In this document: piece after piece, positions 38,116 through 51,804 of the stretch
How positions within the stretch are numbered: the stretch's first letter is position 1
Layout of the letters: each line of letters starts with the position of its first letter
From: Capitella teleta
Taxonomy: Eukaryota > Annelida > Polychaeta > Capitellidae
NCBI GenBank assembly: GCA_000328365.1
Contig: KB311872.1
Span: forward strand, 882,683-946,682
Direction of reading: 5' to 3'
Length of the DNA stretch: 64,000 bases
Made by a program: the position numbers and the translations under genes
Notes under the pieces: generated by a model
What the model was told of the DNA's origin: nothing
Seen by the model: only the letters and a program-made list of their open reading frames with translations
Databases searched by the model: none

Positions 38116-41100
38116 TCAATCTTTCAAGTTCTCTACCCCGTCTTCGAAATTCAAACGCTCCATAAAACGTTGAAACCTGAAGACAAAAAAAACAAAAAAA
38201 GTAATTTTTACCACAAAAATTATATCGATATTGCAAAGAAGAACAATTTCAAAAATATAAAACTTATAAATAAAAAAGCAGAAGAATACTCAACTTGCAA
38301 CAAGAAGGAGGAGTAAGCAGCGAATAACAAAAACAAAAAAACAAGATGACGGACTGGGGGAACATGCGGCAGTTGCTTTAAATGGGTCACATGACCATGC
38401 ATTGCGTCAGAGCGCTTACCGCTACACTCAAGGAATACACAGTCGAAGGAGAAGAAAACGAAAACTGAAAAACGAAAACGCTGACAACATCGATAACACA
38501 TCTGACACAGTCATACAAGGAGACCCACGGATCATTCAAAGATAATTTATGCGGTAGGTAATCACTAACTGATAATATTTCAACTTAAACAGAACTAATA
38601 TAATGTGAGAAACCCACTATTGATGCCAACACTAAAAAAATTAAACAGCACTCACAATTTTCGGATGCCGGATTCCTTGTAGCGATCAGGGAAGAGCTTC
38701 TCATCCGGCTCCTTGTTGATGGGACCCTGAACTGGACGGTCAAAGTCATCGATCTCAGCCCTACCAGATGGACTATAAAATCATGAAACATACAACAACA
38801 CACCACAATGCTTACTCTGGCTTGTAGAAATGCAATTCCTCCTCAACTTCTATTAGCTTAGTTTTAAGTTCGTTCCGTTCTTGTAGGACTTCTCTTAGTT
38901 CATGGAGAGTGAATCTGGGGCGATCAGGGTCCTTCATGTCAATCAGCATCTTCCCCTCCAGTTCTAGTCGTTCATGCAAATTGTCGTCATCACTCAGCTG
39001 TGAAGCGATAAAAGCAATTAGCGAGGTCAGAATTTCCGAGAGGGATGTTTACGCTGGTTCTGGGTGTGGTCAGCAGAGAGCCTTCGACACTGGCGCTCAT
39101 GTCGTGGGTGTTGAGTCTGTCCTTGATGCGTGTTATGTGCTGTTCTTTGTCATGCAGTTGCGCTTGCAAATCAGACTTCTCCTGAATCAGCGTTTCTGCT
39201 TGACGTTGGTTTAACGTCGTCTTGCGACGATAGTCCGCGTTAAGCCGCGCGAGACGTTCCAGCTGCAGCTGCATCTGCAAAAGGAGAGGATCTCATGGAT
39301 GAGAGCACGCCCTCTTTTGTTGTACAAGAACTTTGGGAAAGCAATATTTTTATTCATAATTAGATGCCTGTGGGAAGCAGGATGTATCAAGAATTTAACT
39401 CAAGTGACATGAGGAAGCTTTCTACACATTCAGATCAATATTAAGAACTTCAACTACCACAGATTGTCTTATTTGCAAAGTCTGTTGAGTTCTAAATCTT
39501 TTGAATAAAAAGATTAAAGCTTTCCATAGGCTGTTTGATCTTCAACAGATTAAACAAACCTTACTTCAAAAGCAAAAAAGAAAAGTAAATTAGCTGCAGA
39601 AACATGAAAAGAACAGCCTTGAATTAAATTTTTTTTTTCTTTTTTTAAAAAGATTAAGATTCAGAGACAGGAATAGGCATGCACCAAATGAACTCCTGGA
39701 ATCAGGCATTTCGTATTCATGAGCAATTCCCTGTTCCGAGGTCACACAAAATTAATGGAGGAGAGAACATGATCTGAATAGAACACAACAGCACTAAAGG
39801 TCAAATATAGATGTTGAAGCCAGGTTCACAGCATGCAATCAATTAATTCAATAAGCAAATACGCACAGCTTCGACATCCATGTTCTTTTGCCCGAGGTCT
39901 CTCTGCAGAACTCGCACGCGATCTCTGTATTCATGGCATTTGATTCGCAAATCATTTGCGTCTTTTTCAAAATTCTTCTGCACTTCGGTTTCATCTCCTA
40001 TTGGGAGAACAAGAGAACCTGAGCAAGGGCACTAAAACCAGGATCTGAGACTGACGCTGGAATTTCTCGTTCTCTCCCTCTTTTTCTTGCATGGCTGCGC
40101 GAAGTCTACGGTTTTCATCGTGGAGCTGCGTGACACGGGCTGCCAGCTGCTGAGATTCATTGCGCCACGTCTCCTCAATCTGCTCCAATTCCTGTGATTC
40201 AAAGAGAAATTTGTGAATTAAATGAAAAATCAATCAATTCTACAACCGGGAATCAATAAATAGCACCGGGGTTCAACAGAACCCACATAACATCAGGTTA
40301 AAACTTACAAATAAACATATTTTATTTAATTATTTATATATCACGCAATCCAAACTGATTAAAAAAATCACCCGCACATTACTTTAACTTAACTACGCAT
40401 TGCCATACTAGAAAATTGAGAACTACAAATATTCCGAAAATTGACAGCAACATTCTGCAAACTGTAATTTTAATAATTGTTATCAAGTAATGGTAATAAT
40501 TTTAATTTAATTTTTAATTGTTATTAAGTAATAGTCATAATTTTAAGAGAAGGAAAATGAGTATGCTCAATATTCCAGCACATAACATTCAGATCAGAAT
40601 TCAGATCAAACAAATGAGAGGAAACAGATGTCGAGCAGAGAGGACATGTCCTCAAACATGCGCTTCGAAAATTGAATAAATTTTGTACCAGTCGAAGTTG
40701 CCAGCCCATCATGGGCTCCATGGAGAATGGTGGATTTTATCAATTGTATTTGCATACATGTTCACCAAACACTTGAGGATTCAATCTTTCAACTGACACT
40801 TTGAACTTTCAAGCATTCAAAGCTCAAAACTGAACAGAATAAAACCAAAAAAGAGAGAACATAGTACTGTAACATCGAGATAACTTTCATTCTTTCATAG
40901 ATAGTGTGGATCATCTAATCAAGTCATCAAAGTTTGTGAACTCCGTCCTGACTTACCTCTGTTGGACTTATGGTGAAGACAATCAATTGGGGATAATGGT
41001 TGGTTATACAACCCTGAATCAAATAATGAATCATAAAGTGACAAAACTCACAAAAGTAATAAATTGGCATGCATTCATAAATAACAACACACTCTTCCTC

Positions 41101-41318
41101 AAATCAGGTCTTGCCTCAGGGCCAAGTGTGAAAACGACAAAAACTAAATAGGAATTTGCAAAGGGAAAAAGATTTAAAATGAATGTGGTGCAAAAAGCAC
41201 TGATGACACTGAATGCACCGACAGGAGACATCTATTTGAACATTCATCAGTGATGGCCGTCCACATAAACATTTATTAATAAACATTTATTAACATTAAT
41301 AAACATTTATTATTATTA

Positions 41319-41401
<83 letters not shown>

Positions 41402-43253
41402 TATTATTAACATTAATAAACATTTATTATGTCATTAATCTGTTGACTTGTGATGAACTGCGTTTACTTTTTCCTTTAACAATTCAGCCACGCAAACATA
41501 ATTGTGTTGTGTTTGACATCCAATGCCAAACATCATCCTATTTTAATTTTAATTTTCTTCAAATTTAGCAATAAATAAAAATTGGCCAACAAAATATTCA
41601 GTCTAGACAAAGCGCGGTCATCGAGGTATCACAAACAATAATCTTATTGGGAGTAACCTGTTTTCAATAGATAAGTGATAACATAACATGAATCCTCTTA
41701 AGTAGTTCAAACAACAGTTGATTTGTAAATTTATCTATAGCCGTATTTGGAAATAATAACAGCGTTAAGGCCACACAAAGGTCAAGGAACATGGTCAGTG
41801 ATCAAAGTTCAATTGCCACCCACATGGTGATTTTGATTACTATTTTTACAAAGGTTTATAAAACAAACTAAAGAAAACATGATCCGAATAATATAACTGA
41901 AGAACTAACTCAATTGAATGTCAAACGGCTTCAGCCTGCAGCTGATTGCTGCTCAGACTGTGCTACGTTGCTTCACTTCTCTAAGTTCTTTTAGCTGACA
42001 TATTAACCCAAGTTCTTCTTGCAATAACTGAAATAAAAACTAAATTATTTAAATCAGGAACAGAATATAAATGCTAACCAACTGAAGCAAAGTGAATCAA
42101 GAAGAAAGTCCATATTCTCTGTGCTAATAAACGGCTCACATACAACTTTAGTCACCAGGAAGTTCGAATTTTAACATGAGCTTCAAAGGGATAAATTATT
42201 CATCACACAAATGGTTATTTAAGTCACTATTGGAATTGTTGATTTCATTCATGGTCTGGACTAGCATCGGAATAGTGACCGCCTATCGCCGTTTGCAAAG
42301 ATACCTCGATCCCTAACCCCAGACCATTGATACGTATATTTGGTAAGAATAATATGTGGTTTGTTCATATATATTGATGGACTATTTTGTGTGTGTATAG
42401 TATGTGTTATAAAGTTTGTTTCTGCGTAGTAATACAACAATGGTGGATTATCGTTGATTCAATGTTAGTTCAACGTGAAACTATTAATTTGGTTGGATAA
42501 CAACTTTCCCATGGACATCCGTGTGCAAAGTAAGCTTTATGACATGCATATATAGTTATGAGGTACTTCTCCTGTCTTTCACCTTTACACAAGAGTTCTC
42601 GCTAATATGAGATTTGGGGGTCCGGGTTAATTTGGCAAGTGAACCCAATGATGTAAGCTGGACCAAATAAGAAGGCTCACACCATGCATGCAATGTAATT
42701 TCTGGTGATTTCAAGCAGAGGATATGAGGCATAAGTCATAAAATTAGGATAATAATGATTATCATACAAGACAAGAATGACATGACAGACATGCAGCTGA
42801 CCAGCTGCTGCATCAAAGCAGCAAATGGGTAAATCAATGTGCAGCAAAACAAGTTATCCAAAGTCAAGAGAGAAACACCTAATTAATTTAATATGATCAA
42901 TTCCAAAACTGAACGAATATAACATAATTAACATCTGATTAATCAATATTCAATTAATTAGAAGAGCATACTTTCTCATATTTCATGCGTTCCTCGTGTT
43001 TAGCCTTCTTGTCTGCCTGCAGTCGCTCAATGGAAAACCTGAGCTCCGAAATTTCGGCATTCTCTTTCTGATTGTTGTTCGACAAAATCTCCAAATGCTC
43101 AAGGACTGTTATGATTTTGGGCATAAGTTCGGTGACAGCTTCAGGTCCATAGTTGTCAATTATCTTCTCGAATTCTTTGCCTATCGTAGCCGCAATGTCG
43201 TAAACATCCACCGGTGAAAGCGTGTCGGTCTCGGAAGCCATGGATTGTGGCAT
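38116..43253 (-). CDS. RILPL1: RILP-like protein, Rab effector with RH1 and RH2 domains
   Basis: Seven exons on the minus strand, all in phase: 43253-42972, 40191-40056, 39997-39867, 39274-39053, 38997-38816, 38772-38656 and 38176-38116, giving 376 residues. The RH1 domain is at residues about 12-94 (VDVYDIAATIGKEFEKIIDNYG, LMPKIITVLEHLE). A coiled coil (ETWRNESQQLAARVTQLHDENRRL and the following two exons) leads to the RH2 motif MKDPDRPRFTLHELREVLQERNELK, then ELHFYKP and a short tail GIRKLFQRF. This order fits RILPL1/RILPL2, which bind phosphorylated Rab8/Rab10 through RH2 and control ciliary membrane protein content; the three-coiled-exon length is nearer RILPL1. MPQSM at 43253 and the internal M at 43241 are both possible starts. 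Intron 1 is 2.8 kb, the largest in the gene. Confidence 0.92.
40192..42971 (-). other. RILPL intron 1
   Basis: A 2.8 kb intron. It contains a TTA microsatellite at about 41327-41409 flanked on both sides by AACATTAATAAACATTTATTA words. No other gene or domain is visible. Confidence 0.6.
41327..41409. repeat. TTA trinucleotide microsatellite
   Basis: About 27 copies of TTA/ATT in RILPL intron 1, framed by AAACATTTATTA words on both sides. Unlike the array at 17072 there is no LINE sequence next to it. Confidence 0.9.
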
Positions 43254-44148
43254 TTGTACCAGTGGAAGTGGCACACGCAGAAGAGCCTGGCGATTTTGTC
43301 ACGAGACACACTTTCGTTTCCTTATCAATCGCTTTTGGCAGCTTTTGGCAAGTCAACATTGAAACTTCCGGTGCTGGTGTATAAGCGAAATGTTCAACAT
43401 GCGAATGACAGGTCCAAGACGGTTGCAGAACATTCTGCAACTTACCCTCTTGCTAGCATACACATCTCACTCAATTCGAAGTTTTAATTAATTACATCGA
43501 AGTTTAAGGTCATGTTATTAATTACGCAATTAATTGCATAAATTTATGATCATTTCAAATTTGGTAAATTTTAATATTTTTCTTAGTCCTTGGTTTGACC
43601 CAGCCAGCGCCAGAGATCAACGAGTACCCTTGATGACACATGGTTTTCGATGAGGAAAATTCTCAATATCGAGTTGGGTGATTATCAAAAAAATTGATAT
43701 ATGTACGTGACTGTACCTGAAATATTTCTGAGTGATCTTGTACTGTGTATTACTGTGTACCCAGCAAACACGGAACATTCCCCTAACGTTACCAGCAGGT
43801 GTAAATTTTGGTCACCTGCAGGTAACATTAGGCTAACGTGGCGCAAGTACTTGATCTCCGCGCTCACATGGTCACCTGCAGGCGACGTGAGCCTGACGTG
43901 GCCCGCTTGGACCAGCGGGCAGGAGCTATCGCGCTTTAAGCGTTAAGTGTAAATACGTGGAGGTGACGTGAAAGGCGAAATATTTCAGTACTTTAACAAA
44001 CACGAGCAAAAGATTAAAGGGCTTGGAGCTATGCTCCGCCTCCCTGCTTCAAGCTGGCATGCACGCTCGAGCGCACTTGGCATACTTAGGGCGGAGTCAA
44101 GCTGAAGCAGAGATCTCTCGAGCAGGCTATTAACGGTCGTAATGACGA

Positions 44149-44158
44149 TATATAAAAA
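44149..44158 (+). promoter_or_regulatory. TATA box of the small spliced gene candidate
   Basis: TATATAAAAA stands about 25-30 bases before a likely transcription start. The following sequence runs open to a consensus donor (CAAG then gtgagaa) at 44329/44330, consistent with a 5' leader exon. Confidence 0.45.
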
Positions 44159-44174
44159 TAATTCCCGGCTTCTC

Positions 44175-46313
44175 CACTCATTAGTTTCCCTCTCGCTTTC
44201 AAAGCTAACGAATGTCTACACGATTACATCGCCATTTCCAAAGTTACCACAACTCAGCCTCTTGGTAAATTCAACCATCGACGTCTCGATCTTTCATCAA
44301 AGTAGCAGCTCTCTTCATTTACTATCAAGGTGAGAAACAATGACCTCATATTTTACAAATATTGTGAGAGGAAATTTGAATTTCGCCATTTAGAATTTTA
44401 ATGCCATGAATCTCTATCTCATATTTTTTCAAGAATTTTTTCGCCTATAAGCTTATAATTGTGACGCCGCACACTGAAATGTGTCGCTTATTGCAAATGC
44501 TGATATATAAATACTATTACATGAAATATGATTCCTGATGGGTCGCCATGGCAACGGAGCGCCTTTCGGATTTACTCTTTTATTCTCGGCTTTAAATTTA
44601 CTGACTGTTTGTCACTCCCACTGATACTAATCATCGACTAATGGCTGTAACTTTGCCTACATGAAACCGATAAGTTGGCAATTTGTTGTTGTGACAAGCG
44701 ACTCATTTCGCGGTGTGGCGTCACAATTTGTCCAGGTCCGTTCTTCTTACATATTGCACGTAATATTTTATTTATCAGTGTTATTTTGATTGGTCATTAA
44801 CGTTTCCTGTCTATTCAACATATTCAACATCTGAGGCTAATGCTTTCTGTCATCGACTACATTAACGCCTTGTTTTACTCTAGCTTTTCTCGGATAAATT
44901 ATCAAAGCCTCGAAAACGCTGTTTAATCTTTAGTCAATGAAAATTCGCATAGATAAGATCGCTTTGGACTTTGCGGCTGCTTTGATCGAGATTACGCAAT
45001 CGATTACACAATGAAAAGGCCTAATAGGGTGCGCTAAACATAAGTTTAGTTGTGACAGTTCACAGTCGTCATCCTAGGGACGAATCGTTTGTAATGTTAA
45101 TTGTGTCATGTAATCCGTCTCCAACCACGATTCTCAGGAACAAATCTACTCTGTATCATTATTAATATCAAAATCCGCCCTTTAAAATGTCATAGTGTAA
45201 ACAAACATAAGACACGAAACATCAATTGTCGGCGATTTCTTTCAAGTCAAGTCAATTACACATCAAAGGGCGCCCCTCCGCTTATTCAACATTAAAGAAG
45301 TTAATTAAACAAAGGGATGAAATGCGGGTATCGTCGTTGTGTCGATTCCTTTTATGTTTGCATGGCTGGCTTACTTTTAATTTAATTAGTCGCTTAGATA
45401 AGCGATGTTCAGAAGGAGAACGAACGACGAGAGAAACTTTAACAAAGCCTGTTCTTAAAGCATTGAATTTACTATGTTTTATTTATTATTCCATTTTATT
45501 TTCATTTACTACACGTTGTGGATACACCATTTGACATGTTTGCGTTTTAGAGCATTTTTTTTTTTAATTTTACGCGATACAAAAATAAAATGTATTATAA
45601 TTTTTTATATATATATTTTTTTTCTTCCAGAAGTCGTTTTGCTACTGACCAAGAGCCAGTGAAGTCGAGAAGGGAATCAGAACGCAGGCCGACCCAGGAG
45701 ATGACTGGTCCCTCTTCTCAATAAGGGAATTTCAACGGACCAGGACAAGAACGACAGCCTAGATTTCATGTTTCAACGCTAAGCTTTAATTATGTGTTTG
45801 TTCTTTTCTTGTACGGCATGCGACTTGAAGCGGGCCGGTCGCATTGCAATAAGGCACAGCAACTCTCATCGTTCGAATCGGAACAAGAACATGGAAAGAG
45901 GCAGTGTACTGCGCCTGTCTACTTAAAAGATTATGACACTGACGGTATGGTCTCCTATAAAGTTGGCTTTTGCTTCAACTCAATTGTTTCTTTTCAGTTG
46001 AGGAGGAGGAGGTGCTAGGCTGAGGCTGACCTGCTGATACCTCCTGTGCAAACCATTAGTAAGTCTTCATGCCTCTAAACTGGTTCTGTTAATTTTATGA
46101 ATGTTTTACAGGGTCTGGATCTTTGCCCCAAGAGCTCAAGGTGGACATGCAGGTGCCCTCAGCACATTCAGTCAAGAAAGGGAAGAGTGAGTCTTCTGAA
46201 CTCTGTTAATGATCTGGTCATTTAATGACTACTTGTTTTGTCTTTCAGGATTTTTGGAGGAGGATGCTTCCTTCCACCGCCCTGCCCCTGTGATGTCAGA
46301 AGATGAGGACTGA
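44175..46313 (+). pseudogene. Small spliced gene candidate, frame disturbed
   Basis: A leader exon (about 44175-44329) and coding-like exons 45631-45944, 45998-46058, 46112-46186 and 46249-46313, each with good splice sites. The reading suggests a hydrophilic protein with SRFATDQEPVKSRRESERR early, YLKDYDTDVEEEEVL in the middle and a FLEEDASFHRPAPVMSEDED end with TGA at 46311. Two faults: an in-frame TAA at 45722-45724, and exon 45998-46058 is one base too long to link its neighbours in frame. It is therefore a pseudogene, a misassembled gene, or one with a start after the TAA (ATG at 45818) and a different exon choice. No family recognised. The first intron holds a pogo-like fragment. Confidence 0.35.
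45062..45430 (-). mobile_element. pogo/Tigger-like fragment, second copy
   Basis: An inverted, decayed copy of part of the element at 52194-53080 (its 52640-53040 portion). Shared blocks include TTTGTAATGTTAATTGTGTC, CATGTAATCCG, CACGATTCT-AGGAAC, ACATCAATTGT-GGCGATTTC and AGCGATGTTCAG. Both termini are missing. Confidence 0.7.
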
Positions 46314-46402
46314 AGACGATAAAAGATCATGTCCAGTAAATTAAAATGTTTTCATATGGATAAATAATCTTGATGGATCTTGATTTCATTCTTATATTGT
46401 TT

Positions 46403-47690
46403 GTTTGACATGAGGTGCATGTATATGTTACTAAGCAGGTTATTTTTGGTTAGGTTAGGCTAAGTTATTATTGGTTAGGTTAGGTTAAGTTATTATTGGT
46501 TAGGTTAGGTGTAAATTTTTGGTTATTTAAAGGGAGGGAGAACTGGTTGAAAATGGACTTTGAGTCGTTATTTGATGCACCAAAGATGATTCTTATGCCT
46601 GGCCCACACAAGGAATATCATCGCTAACGATTTCGCGGGAGATATAATGCTAATTAGGCGTGACGTCAGTCGCTGTGATGAAACACTGAGTTCCCCATCT
46701 TTTACAATGGGCCTCGTCATATCAGCGTGTCCTGCGACTAAACCCCTGGATATTTTTTTATTTTCTTTTCGGAAATAGATAGAATAATCATTTTGCCACC
46801 AGTCAGGTGCAAACGAAAAATATTTTTCGCTATTTTTCTTATTTTAACAAGCGATTTTCTAGGACACCTACCACGTTTCTCATCCTGAAACAGTAAAAAG
46901 GTCAGCCAGAGTGCACCACGCATGCGCTTTCGTTTCGTAAACAACAAAGATGTCCTTTTATGGCGAAGATGCTCTGCTCTGATTGGCTGAAATCGATAGC
47001 TTCACGAGGGGAACGGGACCAATCAGCCATCAGCCAAACCAAGCCATCAGCTGACGTTTGCCTCCTATACTTTGCAATGGAAGCCATTCTCCCATAGGCG
47101 CAATGCTAACCCCGATATTCGGAATGCATTATTTCCTTACGCTTGCATCCAGGCAGGGTGTTCTTGGCACGGAATGCTATCAATTGGTGCTATGAGTCAA
47201 TAGAACATCACTTAAAATTTAGTTCCCCATCCCTTTAACGTTAGGCAAACGTGATACACACGTGCCAGTAATTGTACATATGCAGCTAATGGTTGATGAA
47301 GTTTGGTAACTTAATATGAGATTAGACGTTATGCAGTGGCTTTAATTAAGGTTCGTTAAAACAACATGAGGTACACGTATATCATGTTACTATGCAGGTT
47401 ATTTTTGGTTAGGTTAGGTTAGGTTAAGTTATTATTGGTTAGGTTAGGTGTAAATTTTTGGTTATTTAACGTTAGGTAAACGTGATACACACGTGCCGGT
47501 AATTGTACACATGCAGCTAATGGTTGATGAAGCTTGGTAACTTAATATGAGATTAGACGTTATGCAGTGGCTTTAATTAAGGTTCGTTAAAACAATATGA
47601 GGTGCATGTATATCATGTTACTATGCAGGTTATTTTTGGTTAGGTTAGGTTAGGTTAAGTTATTTTTGGTTAGGTTAGGTGTAAATTTTT
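46403..47690. repeat. Three tandem 231-bp units, first one interrupted
   Basis: Units start at about 46403, 47374 and 47605 when aligned on GCAGGTTATTTTTGGTTAGG. The two intact junctions (TTAACGTTAGG at 47235 and 47466) are 231 bases apart. The first unit is split at its TTAA by the 704-bp element at 46531-47234. Each unit carries two or three GGTTAGGTTAGG blocks and ATGAGGT-CA-GTATAT. Confidence 0.8.
46531..47234. mobile_element. TTAA-targeting DNA transposon (Kolobok-like MITE)
   Basis: 704 bp, starting AGGGAGGGAGAACTGG and ending AGTTCCCCATCCCT, so the inverted ends are AGGGAKGGRGAACT. It is flanked by TTAA on both sides (46527-46530 and 47235-47238). The neighbouring tandem unit shows the uninterrupted site GGTTATTTAACGTTAGG at 47461-47476, proving the insertion and the target. 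TTAA duplication with AGG/GGG termini suits the Kolobok superfamily; piggyBac also uses TTAA but has CCY ends. No transposase is visible, so it is non-autonomous. Confidence 0.75.
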
Positions 47691-47850
47691 TGTAACGTTA
47701 GATAACGTTACAATAACGTTACCTAACGTTACCATGGTAACGTTAGATAACGTTATTGCCCCCATCCTGAGTAACGTTAGATAACGTTATTTTGTAACGT
47801 TACGGAAGGTTACCTACACGTGTCTCCCACATTTGCCTAACGTTCTGTGT
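47688..47850. repeat. TAACGTTA palindromic minisatellite
   Basis: At least ten copies of the palindrome TAACGTTA or near versions (ATAACGTTA, GTAACGTTAC), including GGTAACGTT on either side of CCATGG. The stretch can fold into several alternative hairpins. It lies just inside the CCCAGCAAACA terminus. Confidence 0.8.
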
Positions 47851-47997
47851 TTGCTGGGTATAATGGTATGCAGGATAAATAACCTTTGGGATTTGACAAT
47901 AAGAGTAGGGGAGAACCTCGGTGCCAGGCTTTTATTCTGGTGTCTGTATCACCCGAATGGTTTGGGTGGAGCTGTAATACCCCATCATGCCTCATGC

Positions 47998-48527
47998 CCC
48001 AGCAAACATTTGAATGGTGGCCCGAAGCTGGCCAATTTCGGACACTAAGAGGCACGGAAGAGGACAAAAGTAAGGCCGACATTACTATCTTGCACTGCGG
48101 CCGTGCAGCAGTCTCGATGCCGAAAATATGGTGGCGTCGACATTGTCCTGCAGAAGCTTAAGAGATTATATAATCGTTATCTGCTCTGATCAAACACTGC
48201 GGTCACTTTCGCGCGTTAAATTCCTCGTGTTACCAGATAAACGTCTTCACCTTTTCTTCACTATTGAAGCACAACTTCAGGGGTCTGCTAGTAGTATGTT
48301 TCCTGTCGGCGTCTTCATTGGGTATTTTTAAAAGTCGGAGAAGTTTTCAATTTCTAGGTTCAGTTCCAATGCGTCGATAATTCTCTCGATTTGTTGCTCA
48401 TCTTCTTTCTTTCTCTTCTCTCTGTTATTGGTCTTCTTTTCTGGCAGTCGGTGAATGATAACATTCCTCTTTCTCATGGAACCTTTCTCTGCTCGTAATG
48501 TTAGGGCAATGTTCCATGTTTGCTGGG
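47998..48527 (-). mobile_element. 530-bp TIR element with LINE ORF1-like remnant
   Basis: Bounded by CCCAGCAAACATTTG on the left and the reverse complement of CCCAGCAAACATGGAACATT on the right. The right end closely matches the left end of the element at 43760. On the minus strand at about 48500-48360 an open stretch reads KRNVIIHRLPEKK followed by EDEQQIERIIDALELNLEIE. This resembles the R-N-IIHGLPE ... D ... I/L helix pattern of non-LTR retrotransposon ORF1 proteins. The coding piece is short and its assignment tentative. Confidence 0.5.
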
Positions 48528-48944
48528 ACCGGCATAAATGGTGTTTATTCAATGAAATGATATAAACTCACGTTTGAATGTGAAGTAAGCTGGGTATGTC
48601 TCAGCCGTCTCGGATCTCAGGTAGCACACATCAGCTGAATTTTTTTTTTTTTTTTTTTAATTTGGAGAAATCTTTTTGGGGCTGAAATGGGATTAATTTT
48701 GTTGAGAATATTAGAATATTATTACTGGCCTAGGAGCTGTGTTAACGGTACAGATTATCTCATGAACTCATTATTTTTATTTTTTTTAATAAATCAGTCC
48801 TAAAATTCACAGTGAGCATCATTTCTATCCAAAAACTCCAGGCCGGAAGTTTACTGCGCCATTTACAATCGTGCCGAACGACGAACCATTACGTGGCATC
48901 GCCGGAGGATTTAACGCTGATTTTATTAATAAAAGCCCTAAAAT

Positions 48945-51804
<2,860 letters not shown>

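Larger units (their letters stand above)
43760..47858. mobile_element. Possible 4.1 kb TIR element (CCCAGCAAACA ends)
   Basis: The left end CCCAGCAAACACGGAACATT (43760) matches the reverse complement of the right end CCCAGCAAACACAGAACGTT (47858). TA adjoins both ends. Next to each end are TAACGTTA words and a similar GTGTAAATTTT-GGT segment. The interval contains a small spliced gene candidate, a pogo-like fragment, three tandem 231-bp units and a TTAA-targeting element. It may be one element, or two separate ends from different insertions. Superfamily not identified. Confidence 0.4.

Noticed and set aside
46440-47670. TTAGG-like runs as an interstitial telomere
   Set aside because: Only two or three GGTTAGG copies occur at each place, and they are part of a larger 231-bp tandem unit, so this is not a telomere array.
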